Source of the DNA: Argentina anserina
Lineage: Eukaryota; Streptophyta; Magnoliopsida; Rosales; Rosaceae
DNA length: 64,000 nucleotides
Direction: 5' to 3'
NCBI RefSeq assembly: GCF_933775445.1
Contig: NW_026089464.1
Location: 248,001-312,000 of the forward strand
Below the pieces are notes generated by a model. It did no database searches and was not told the DNA's origin. It saw only the letters and a program-made list of their open reading frames with translations. Of this stretch, positions 49,601 to 60,670 are shown one piece after another. Within the stretch, counting starts at the first letter, position 1. Every line of letters starts with the position of its first letter. The position numbers were made by a program, and so were the translations under genes.

Positions 49601-51374
49601 ATGCGAGTTTCTATTGTATTTGAGAGTTTTGCAAGTGTGGGAGTGTGTTTCTTTCAAACTGAGTATCTTTACATCGTTTGCGTATCTTTACTATTCCAAT
49701 TGTGTATCTTTTCATTTCTCGTTTGAGTATCTTTGTGTAAGGCTTCTGATGCGAGTTTCTATTGTATTTGAGAGTTTTGCAAGTGTGGGAGTGTGTTTCT
49801 TTCAAACTGAGTATCTTTACATCGTTTGCGTATCTTTACTATTCCAATTGTGTATCTTTACATCGTTTGCGTATCTTTACTATTCCAATTGTGTATCTTT
49901 TCATTTCTCGTTTGAGTATCTTTCTGTAAGGCTTTCCGATGCGAGTTTCTATTGAATTTGAGAGTTGTGCAAGTGTGGGAGTGTGTTTCCTTCAAACTGA
50001 GTATCTTTACATCATTTGCGTATCTTTACTATTCCAATTGTGTATCTTTACATCGTTTGCGTATCTTTACTATTCCAATTGTGTATCTTTTCATTTCTTG
50101 TTTGAGTATCTTTCTGTAAGGCTTTCTGATGCGAGTTTCTATTGTATTTGAGAGTTTTGCAAGTGTGGGAGTGTGTTTCTTTCAAACTGAGTATCTTTAC
50201 ATCGTTTGCGTATCTTTACTATTCCAATTGTGTATCTTTACATCGTTTGCGTATCTTTACTATTCCAATTGTGTATCTTTTCATTTCTTGTTTGAGTATC
50301 TTTCTGTAAGGCTTTCTGTTGCGAGTTTCTATTGTATTTGAGAGTTTTGCAAGTGTGGGAGTGTGTTTCTTTCAATCTGAGTATCTTTACATCGTTTGCG
50401 TATCTTTACTATTCCAATTGTGTATCTTTACATCGTTAGCGTATCTTTACTATTCCAATTGTGTATCTTTTCATTTCACGTTTGAGTATCTTTCTGTAAG
50501 GCTTTCTGATGCGAGTTTCTATTGAATTTGAGAGTTTTGCAACTGTGGGAGTGTGTTTCTTTCAAACTGAGTATCTTTACATCGTTTGCGAATCTTTACT
50601 ATTCCAATTGTGTATCTTTTCATTTCTCGTTTGAGTATCTTTCTGTAAGGCTTCTGATGCGAGTTTCTATTGTATTTGAGAGTTTTGCAAGTGTGGGAGT
50701 GTGTTTCTTTCAAACTGAGTATCTTTACATCGTTTGCGTATCTTTACTATTCCAATTGTGTATCTTTACATCGTTTGCGTATCTTTACTATTCCAATTGT
50801 GGATCTTTTCATTTATTGTTTGAGTATCTTTCTGTAAGGCTTTCTGATGCGAGTTTCTATTGTATTTGAGAGTTTTGCAAGTGTGGGAGTGTGTTTCTTT
50901 CAAACTGAGTATCTTTACATCGTTTGCGTATCTTTACTATTCCAATTGTGTATCTTTACATCGTTTGCGTATCTTTACTATTCCAATTGTGTATCTTTTC
51001 ATTTCTTGTTTGAGTATCTTTCTGTAAGGCTTTCTGATGCGAGTTTCTATTGTATTTGAGAGTTTTGCAAGTGTGGGAGTGTGTTTCTTTCAAACTGAGT
51101 ATCTTTACATCGTTTGCGTATCTTTACTATTCCAATTGTGTATCTTTTCATTTCTCGTTTGAGTATCTTTGTGTAAGGCTTCTGATGCGAGTTTCTATTG
51201 TATTTGAGAGTTTTGCAAGTGTGGGAGTGTGTTTCTTTCAAACTGAGTATCTTTACATCGTTTGCGTATCTTTACTATTCCAATTGTGTATCTTTACATC
51301 GTTTGCGTATCTTTACTATTCAAATTGTGTATCTTTTCATTTCTCGTTTGAGTATCTTTCTGTAAGGCTTTCCG
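49601..51374 (+). repeat. 1,436-bp duplication plus block shared with 36.2-37.2 kb
   Basis: Units 49,601, 49,749, 49,939 and 50,129 correspond to 51,037, 51,185, 51,375 and 51,565 (offset 1,436). Between them, units 50,509 to 51,185 match 36,350 to 37,026 at a constant 14,159 bp, sharing GTTAGCG, TTTCACG, TTGCGAATC and GTGGATC in order. Confidence 0.85.
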
Positions 51375-54300
51375 ATGCGAGTTTCTATTGAATTTGAGAG
51401 TTGTGCAAGTGTGGGAGTGTGTTTCCTTCAAACTGAGTATCTTTACATCATTTGCGTATCTTTACTATTCCAATTGTGTATCTTTACATCGTTTGCGTAT
51501 CTTTACTATTCCAATTGTGTATCTTTTCATTTCTTGTTTGAGTATCTTTCTGTAAGGCTTTCTGATGCGAGTTTCTATTGTATTTGAGAGTTTTGCAAGT
51601 GTGGGAGTGTGTTTCTTTCAAACTGAGTATCTTTACATCGTTTGCGTATCTTTACTATTCCAATTGTGTATCTTTACATCGTTTGCGTATCTTTACTATT
51701 CCAATTGTGTATCTTTTCATTTCTTGTTTGAGTATCTTTCTGTAAGGCTTTCTGATGCGAGTTTCTATTGTATTTGAGAGTTTTGCAAGTGTGGGAGTGT
51801 GTTTCTTTCAAACTGAGTATCTTTACATCGTTTGCGTATCTTTACTATTCCAATTGTGTATCTTTACATCGTTTGCGTATCTTTACTATTCCAATTGTGT
51901 ATCTTTTCATTTCTTGTTTGAGTATCTTTCTGTAAGGCTTTCTGATGCGAGTTTCTATTGTATTTGAGAGTTTTGCAAGTGTGGGAGTGTGTTTCTTTCA
52001 AACTGAGTATCTTTACATCGTTTGCGTATCTTTACTATTCCAATTGTGTATCTTTTCATTTCTCGTTTGAGTATCTTTGTGTAAGGCTTCTGATGCGAGT
52101 TTCTATTGTATTTGAGAGTTTTGCAAGTGTGGGAGTGTGTTTCTTTCAAACTGAGTATCTTTACATCGTTTGCGTATCTTTACTATTCCAATTGTGTATC
52201 TTTACATCGTTTGCGTATCTTTACTATTCCAATTGTGTATCTTTACATCGTTTGCGTATCTTTACTATTCCAATTGTGTATCTTTTCATTTCTCGTTTGA
52301 GTATCTTTCTGTAAGGCTTTCCGATGCGAGTTTCTATTGAATTTGAGAGTTGTGCAAGTGTGGGAGTGTGTTTCCTTCAAACTGAGTATCTTTACATCGT
52401 TTGCGTATCTTTACTATTCCAATTGTGTATCTTTACATCGTTTGCGTATCTTTACTATTCCAATTGTGTATCTTTTCATTTCTTGTTTGAGTATCTTTCT
52501 GTAAGGCTTTCTGATGCGAGTTTCTATTGTATTTGAGAGTTTTGCAAGTGTGGGAGTGTGTTTCTTTCAAACTGAGTATCTTTACATCGTTTGCGTATCT
52601 TTACTATTCCAATTGTGTATCTTTTCATTTCTTGTTTGAGTATCTTTCTGTAAGGCTTTCTGATGCGAGTTTCTATTGTATTTGAGAGTTTTGCAAGTGT
52701 GGGAGTGTGTTTCTTTCAAACTGAGTATCTTTACATCGTTTGCGTATCTTTACTATTCCAATTGTGTATCTTTTCATTTCTCGTTTGAGTATCTTTGTGT
52801 AAGGCTTCTGATGCGAGTTTCTATTGTATTTGAGAGTTTTGCAAGTGTGGGAGTGTGTTTCTTTGAAACTGAGTATCTTTACATCGTTTTCGTATCTTTA
52901 CTATTCCAATTGTGTATCTTTTCATTTCTCGTTTGAGTATCTTTCTGTAAGGCTTTCTGATGCGAGTTTCTATTGTATTTGAGAGTTTTGCAAGTGTGGG
53001 AGTGTGTTTCTTTCAATCTGAGTATCTTTACATCGTTTGCGTATCTTTACTATTCCAATTGTGTATCTTTACATCGTTTGCATATCTTTACTATTCCAAT
53101 TGTGTATCTTTTCATTTCTCAAACTGAGTATCTTTCTGTAAGGCTTTCTGATGCGAGTTTCTATTGTATTTGAGAGTTTTGCAAGTGTGGGAGTGTGTTT
53201 CTTTCAAACTGAGTATCTTTACATCGTTTGCGTATCTTTACTATTCCAATTGTGTATCTTTACATCGTTTGCGTATCTTTACTATTCCTATTGTGTATCT
53301 TTTCATTTCTCGTTTGAGTATCTTTCTGTAAGGCTTTCTGATGCGAGTTTCTATTGAATTTGAGAGTTTTGCAAGTGTGGGAGTGTGTTTCCTTCAAACT
53401 GAGTATCTTTACATCGTTTGCGTATGTTTACTATTCCAATTGTGTATCTTTACATCGTTTGCGTATCTTTACTATTCCAATTGTGTATCTTTTCATTTCT
53501 CGTTTGAGTATCTTTCTGTAAGGCTTCTGATTCGAGTTTCTATTGTATTTGAGAGTTTTGCAAGTGTGGGAGTGTGTTTCTTTCAAACTGAGTATCTTTA
53601 CATCGTTTGCGTATCTTTACTATTCCAATTGTGTATCTTTTCATTTCTCGTTTGAGTATCTTTGTGTAAGGCTTCTGATGCGAGTTTCTATTGTATTTGA
53701 GAGTTTTGCAAGTGTGGGAGTGTGTTTCTTTCAAACTGAGTATCTTTACATCGTTTGCGTATCTTTACTATTCCAATTGTGTATCTTTACATCGTTTGCG
53801 TATCTTTACTATTCCAATTGTGTATCTTTTCATTTCTCGTTTGAGTATCTTTCTGTAAGGCTTTCTGATGCGAGTTTCTATTGTATTTGAGAGTTTTGCA
53901 AGTGTGGGAGTGTGTTTCTTTCAATCTGAGTATCTTTACATCGTTTGCGTATCTTTACTATTCCAATTGTGTATCTTTACATCGTTTGCGTATCTTTACT
54001 ATTCCAATTGTGTATCTTTTCATTTCTCGTTTGAGTATCTTTCTGTAAGGCTTTCCGATGCGAGTTTCTATTGAATTTGAGAGTTGTGCAAGTGTGGGAG
54101 TGTGTTTCTTTCAAACTGAGTATCTTTACATCGTTTGCGTATCTTTACTATTCCAATTGTGTATCTTTACATCGTTTGCGTATCTTTACTATTCAAATTG
54201 TGTATCTTTTCATTTCTCGTTTGAGTATCTTTCTGTAAGGCTTTCCGATGCGAGTTTCTATTGAATTTGAGAGTTGTGCAAGTGTGGGAGTGTGTTTCCT

Positions 54301-56931
54301 TCAAACTGAGTATCTTTACATCATTTGCGTATCTTTACTATTCCAATTGTGTATCTTTACATCGTTTGCGTATCTTTACTATTCCAATTGTGTATCTTTT
54401 CATTTCTTGTTTGAGTATCTTTCTGTAAGGCTTTCTGATGCGAGTTTCTATTGTATTTGAGAGTTTTGCAAGTGTGGGAGTGTGTTTCTTTCAAACTGAG
54501 TATCTTTACATCGTTTGCGTATCTTTACTATTCCAATTGTGTATCTTTACATCGTTTGCGTATCTTTACTATTCCAATTGTGTATCTTTTCATTTCTTGT
54601 TTGAGTATCTTTCTGTAAGGCTTTCTGATGCGAGTTTCTATTGTATTTGAGAGTTTTGCAAGTGTGGGAGTGTGTTTCTTTCAAACTGAGTATCTTTACA
54701 TCGTTTGCGTATCTTTACTATTCCAATTGTGTATCTTTACATCGTTTGCGTATCTTTACTATTCCAATTGTGTATCTTTTCATTTCTTGTTTGAGTATCT
54801 TTCTGTAAGGCTTTCTGATGCGAGTTTCTATTGTATTTGAGAGTTTTGCAAGTGTGGGAGTGTGTTTCTTTCAAACTGAGTATCTTTACATCGTTTGCGT
54901 ATCTTTACTATTCCAATTGTGTATCTTTTCATTTCTCGTTTGAGTATCTTTGTGTAAGGCTTCTGATGCGAGTTTCTATTGTATTTGAGAGTTTTGCAAG
55001 TGTGGGAGTGTGTTTCTTTCAAACTGAGTATCTTTACATCGTTTGCGTATCTTTACTATTCCAATTGTGTATCTTTACATCGTTTGCGTATCTTTACTAT
55101 TCCAATTGTGTATCTTTACATCGTTTGCGTATCTTTACTATTCCAATTGTGTATCTTTTCATTTCTCGTTTGAGTATCTTTCTGTAAGGCTTTCCGATGC
55201 GAGTTTCTATTGAATTTGAGAGTTGTGCAAGTGTGGGAGTGTGTTTCCTTCAAACTGAGTATCTTTACATCGTTTGCGTATCTTTACTATTCCAATTGTG
55301 TATCTTTACATCGTTTGCGTATCTTTACTATTCCAATTGTGTATCTTTTCATTTCTTGTTTGAGTATCTTTCTGTAAGGCTTTCTGATGCGAGTTTCTAT
55401 TGTATTTGAGAGTTTTGCAAGTGTGGGAGTGTGTTTCTTTCAAACTGAGTATCTTTACATCGTTTGCGTATCTTTACTATTCCAATTGTGTATCTTTTCA
55501 TTTCTTGTTTGAGTATCTTTCTGTAAGGCTTTCTGATGCGAGTTTCTATTGTATTTGAGAGTTTTGCAAGTGTGGGAGTGTGTTTCTTTCAAACTGAGTA
55601 TCTTTACATCGTTTGCGTATCTTTACTATTCCAATTGTGTATCTTTTCATTTCTCGTTTGAGTATCTTTGTGTAAGGCTTCTGATGCGAGTTTCTATTGT
55701 ATTTGAGAGTTTTGCAAGTGTGGGAGTGTGTTTCTTTGAAACTGAGTATCTTTACATCGTTTGCGTATCTTTACTATTCCAATTGTGTATCTTTTCATTT
55801 CTCGTTTGAGTATCTTTCTGTAAGGCTTTCTGATGCGAGTTTCTATTGTATTTGAGAGTTTTGAAAGTGTGGGAGTGTGTTTCTTTCAATCTGAGTATCT
55901 TTACATCGATTGCGTATCTTTACTATTCCAATTGTGTATCTTTACATCGTTTGCATATCTTTACTATTCCAATTGTGTATCTTTTCATTTCTCAAACTGA
56001 GTATCTTTCTGTAAGGCTTTCTGATGCGAGTTTCTATTGTATTTGAGAGTTTTGCAAGTGTGGGAGTGTGTTTCTTTCAAACTGAGTATCTTTACATCGT
56101 TTGCGTATCTTTACTATTCCAATTGTGTATCTTTACATCGTTTGCGTATCTTTACTATTCCTATTGTGTATCTTTTCATTTCTCGTTTGAGTATCTTTCT
56201 GTAAGGCTTTCTGATGCGAGTTTCTATTGAATTTGAGAGTTTTGCAAGTGTGGGAGTGTGTTTCCTTCAAACTGAGTATCTTTACATCGTTTGCGTATGT
56301 TTACTATTCCAATTGTGTATCTTTACATCGTTTGCGTATCTTTACTATTCCAATTGTGTATCTTTTCATTTCTCGTTTGAGTATCTTTCTGTAAGGCTTC
56401 TGATTCGAGTTTCTATTGTATTTGAGAGTTTTGCAAGTGTGGGAGTGTGTTTCTTTCAAACTGAGTATCTTTACATCGTTTGCGTATCTTTACTATTCCA
56501 ATTGTGTATCTTTTCATTTCTCGTTTGAGTATCTTTGTGTAAGGCTTCTGATGCGAGTTTCTATTGTATTTGAGAGTTTTGCAAGTGTGGGAGTGTGTTT
56601 CTTTCAAACTGAGTATCTTTACATCGTTTGCGTATCTTTACTATTCCAATTGTGTATCTTTACATCGTTTGCGTATCTTTACTATTCCAATTGTGTATCT
56701 TTTCATTTCTCGTTTGAGTATCTTTCTGTAAGGCTTTCTGATGCGAGTTTCTATTGTATTTGAGAGTTTTGCAAGTGTGGGAGTGTGTTTCTTTCAATCT
56801 GAGTATCTTTACATCGTTTGCGTATCTTTACTATTCCAATTGTGTATCTTTACATCGTTTGCGTATCTTTACTATTCCAATTGTGTATCTTTTCATTTCT
56901 CAAACTGAGTATCTTTCTGTAAGGCTTTCTG
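51375..56931 (+). repeat. 16-unit HOR of 2,873 bp, nearly two copies
   Basis: Copy 1, 51,375-54,247: 190, 190, 190, 148, 231, 190, 149, 148, 149, 191, 190, 189, 148, 190, 190, 190. Copy 2 runs from 54,248 to about 56,900 with the same order until its last unit. Exactly spaced markers: CTTTGAAACTG (G at 52,865 and 55,738), the arm-swapped CTCAAACTGAG (53,120 and 55,993), GCATATC, and a unit starting ATTCGAG (53,530 and 56,403). Copy-specific changes are few, for example CGTTTTCG near 52,889 in copy 1 only. Confidence 0.92.
52960..53150 (+). repeat. 191-bp unit with arm-swapped tail (CTCAAACTGAG)
   Basis: In place of the usual CTCGTTTGAG this unit has CTCAAACTGAG from 53,118, one base longer, giving 191 bp. 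The same change is found in the units at 55,833, 56,741, 58,516 and 63,797 (swapped segment near 55,991, 56,899, 58,674 and 63,955). The inserted segment copies the TCAAACTGAG that normally lies before the 41-bp modules and is close to the reverse complement of what it replaces. Confidence 0.92.
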
Positions 56932-59900
56932 ATGCGAGTTTCTATTGTATTTGAGAGTTTTGCAAGTGTGGGAGTGTGTTTCTTTCAATCTGAGTATCTT
57001 TACATCGTTTGCGTATCTTTACTATTCCAATTGTGTATCTTTACATCGTTTGCGTATCTTTACTATTCCAATTGTGTATCTTTTCATTTCACGTTTGAGT
57101 ATCTTTCTGTAAGGCTTTCTGATGCGAGTTTCTATTGTATTTGAGAGTTTTGCAAGTGTGGGAGTGTGTTTCTTTCAAACTGAGTATCTTTACATCGTTT
57201 GCGTATCTTTACTATTCCAATTGTGTATCTTTACATCGTTTGCGTATCTTTACTATTACAATTGTGTATCTCTTCATTTCTTGTTTGAGTATCTTTCTGT
57301 AAGGCTTTCTGATGCGAGTTTCTATTGTATTTGAGAGTTTTGCAAGTGTGGGAGTGTGTTTCTTTCAATCTGAGTATCTTTACATCGTTTGCGTATCTTT
57401 ACTATTCCAATTGTGTATCTTTTCATTTCACGTTTGAGTATCTTTCTGTAAGGCTTTCTGATGCGAGTTTCTATTGAATTTGAGAGTTTTCCAACTGTGG
57501 GAGTGTGTTTCTTTCAAACTGAGTATCTTTACATCGTTTGCGTATCTTTACTATTCCAATTGTGTATCTTTACATCGTTTGCGTATCTTTACTATTCCAA
57601 TTGTGTATCTTTTCATTTCTCGTTTGAGTATCTTTCTGTAAGGCTTCTGATGCGAGTTTCTATTGTATTTGAGAGTTTTGCAAGTGTGGGAGTGTGTTTC
57701 TTTCAAACTGAGTATCTTTACATCGTTTGCGTATCTTTACTATTCCAATTGTGTATCTTTACATCGTTTGCGTATCTTTACTATTCCAATTGTGTATCTT
57801 TTCATTTCTCGTTTGAGTATCTTTCTGTAAGGCTTCTGATGCGAGTTTCTATTGTATTTGAGAGTTTTGCAAGTGTGGGAGTGTGTTTCTTTCAAACTGA
57901 GTATCTTTACATCGTTTGCGTATCTTTACTATTCCAATTGTGTATCTTTACATCGTTTGCGTATCTTTACTATTCCAATTGTGTATCTTTTCCTTTCTCG
58001 TTTGAGTATCTTTCTGTAAGGCTTTCTGATGCGAGTTTCTATTGTATTTGAGAGTTTTGCAAGTGTGGGAGTGTGTTTCTTTCAATCTGAGTATCTTTAC
58101 ATCGTTTGCGTATCTTTACTATTCCAATTGTGTATCTTTACATCGTTTGCGTATCTTTACTATTCCAATTGTGTATCTTTTCATTTCTTGTTTGAGTATC
58201 TTTCTGTAAGGCTTTCTGATGCGAGTTTCTATTGTATTTGAGAGTTTTGCAAGTGTGGGAGTGTGTTTCTTTCAAACTGAGTATCTTTACATCGTTTGCG
58301 TATCTTTACTATTCCAATTGTGTATCTTTTCATTTCTCGTTTGAGTATCTTTGTGTAAGGCTTCTGATGCGAGTTTCTATTGTATTTGAGAGTTTTGCAA
58401 GTGTGGGAGTGTGTTTCTTTGAAACTGAGTATCTTTACATCGTTTGCGTATCTTTACTATTCCAATTGTGTATCTTTTCATTTCTCGTTTGAGTATCTTT
58501 CTGTAAGGCTTTCTGATGCGAGTTTCTATTGTATTTGAGAGTTTTGCAAGTGTGGGAGTGTGTTTCTTTCAATCTGAGTATCTTTACATCGTTTGCGTAT
58601 CTTTACTATTCCAATTGTGTATCTTTACATCGTTTGCATATCTTTACTATTCCAATTGTGTATCTTTTCATTTCTCAAACTGAGTATCTTTCTGTAAGGC
58701 TTTCTGATGCGAGTTTCTATTGTATTTGAGAGTTTTGCAAGTGTGGGAGTGTGTTTCTTTCAAACTGAGTATCTTTACATCGTTTGCGTATCTTTACTAT
58801 TCCAATTGTGTATCTTTACATCGTTTGCGTATCTTTACTATTCCAATTGTGTATCTTTTCATTTCTCGTTTGAGTATCTTTCTGTAAGGCTTCTGATGCG
58901 AGTTTCTATTGTATTTGAGAGTTTTGCAAGTGTGGGAGTGTGTTTCTTTCAATCTGAGTATCTTTACATCGTTTGCGTATCTTTACTATTCCAATTGTGT
59001 ATCTTTACATCGTTTGCGTATCTTTACTATTCCAATTGTGTATCTTTTCATTTCTCGTTTGAGTATCTTTCTGTAAGGCTTTCTGATGCGAGTTTCTATT
59101 GTATTTGAGAGTTTTGCAAGTGTGGGAGTGTGTTTCTTTCAAACTGAGTATCTTTACATCGTTTGCGTATCTTTACTATTCCAATTGTGTATCTTTACAT
59201 CGTTTGCGTATCTTTACTATTACAATTGTGTATCTCTTCATTTCTTGTTTGAGTATCTTTCTGTAAGGCTTTCTGATGCGAGTTTCTATTGTATTTGAGA
59301 GTTTTGCAAGTGTGGGAGTGTGTTTCTTTCAAACTGAGTATCTTTACATCGTTTGCGTATCTTTACTATTACAATTGTGTATCTCTTCATTTCTTGTTTG
59401 AGTATCTTTCTGTAAGGCTTTCTGATGCGAGTTTCTATTGTATTTGAGAGTTTTGCAAGTGTGGGAGTGTGTTTCCTTCAAACTGAGTATCTTTACATCG
59501 TTTGCGTATCTTTACTATTCCAATTGTGTATCTTTTCATTTCTTGTTTGAGTATCTTTCTGTAAGGCTTTCTGATGCGAGTTTCTATTGTATTTGAGAGT
59601 TTTGCAAGTGTGGGAGTGTGTTTCTTTCAATCTGAGTATCTTTACATCGTTTGCGTATCTTTACTATTCCAATTGTGTATCTTTTCATTTCACGTTTGAG
59701 TATCTTTCTGTAAGGCTTTCTGATGCGAGTTTCTATTGAATTTGAGAGTTTTGCAACTGTGGGAGTGTGTTTCTTTCAAACTGAGTATCTTTACATCGTT
59801 TGCGTATCTTTACTATTCCAATTGTGTATCTTTACATCGTTTGCGTATCTTTACTATTCCAATTGTGTATCTTTTCATTTCTCGTTTGAGTATCTTTCTG

Positions 59901-60670
59901 TAAGGCTTCTGATGCGAGTTTCTATTGTATTTGAGAGTTTTGCAAGTGTGGGAGTGTGTTTCTTTCAAACTGAGTATCTTTACATCGTTTGCGTATCTTT
60001 ACTATTCCAATTGTGTATCTTTACATCGTTTGCGTATCTTTACTATTCCAATTGTGTATCTTTTCATTTCTCGTTTGAGTATCTTTCTGTAAGGCTTCTG
60101 ATGCGAGTTTCTATTGTATTTGAGAGTTTTGCAAGTGTGGGAGTGTGTTTCTTTCAAACTGAGTATCTTTACATCGTTTGCGTATCTTTACTATTCCAAT
60201 TGTGTATCTTTACATCGTTTGCGTATCTTTACTATTCCAATTGTGTATCTTTTCCTTTCTCGTTTGAGTATCTTTCTGTAAGGCTTTCTGATGCGAGTTT
60301 CTATTGTATTTGAGAGTTTTGCAAGTGTGGGAGTGTGTTTCTTTCAATCTGAGTATCTTTACATCGTTTGCGTATCTTTACTATTCCAATTGTGTATCTT
60401 TACATCGTTTGCGTATCTTTACTATTCCAATTGTGTATCTTTTCATTTCACGTTTGAGTATCTTTCTGTAAGGCTTTCTGATGCGAGTTTCTATTGTATT
60501 TGAGAGTTTTGCAAGTGTGGGAGTGTGTTTCTTTCAAACTGAGTATCTTTACATCGTTTGCGTATCTTTACTATTCCAATTGTGTATCTTTACATCGTTT
60601 GCGTATCTTTACTATTCCAATTGTGTATCTTTTCATTTCTTGTTTGAGTATCTTTCTGTAAGGCTTTCTG
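56932..60670 (+). repeat. 2,262-bp-offset duplication and related units
   Basis: Units 57,461, 57,650, 57,839 and 58,029 match 59,723, 59,912, 60,101 and 60,291 at 2,262 bp, including TTTTCCTTTCTC (variant C at 57,993 and 60,255). Units 57,122 and 57,312 also relate to 59,086 and 59,276 (offset 1,964), with the ATTACAATTG plus ATCTCTTC pair (variant A at 57,258, 59,222 and 59,371). Three 149-bp units in a row lie at 59,276, 59,425 and 59,574. Confidence 0.85.

Noticed and set aside
57461..58051. Long + strand ORFs (70 to 196 codons) throughout the window as protein-coding genes
   Set aside because: They are the same stop-free stretch of the repeat read over and over. They have no stable frame (units of 148, 149 and 190 bp shift it), many rely on TTG starts, and they end wherever unit length changes. 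Composition follows the T-rich strand and nothing resembles a known domain.
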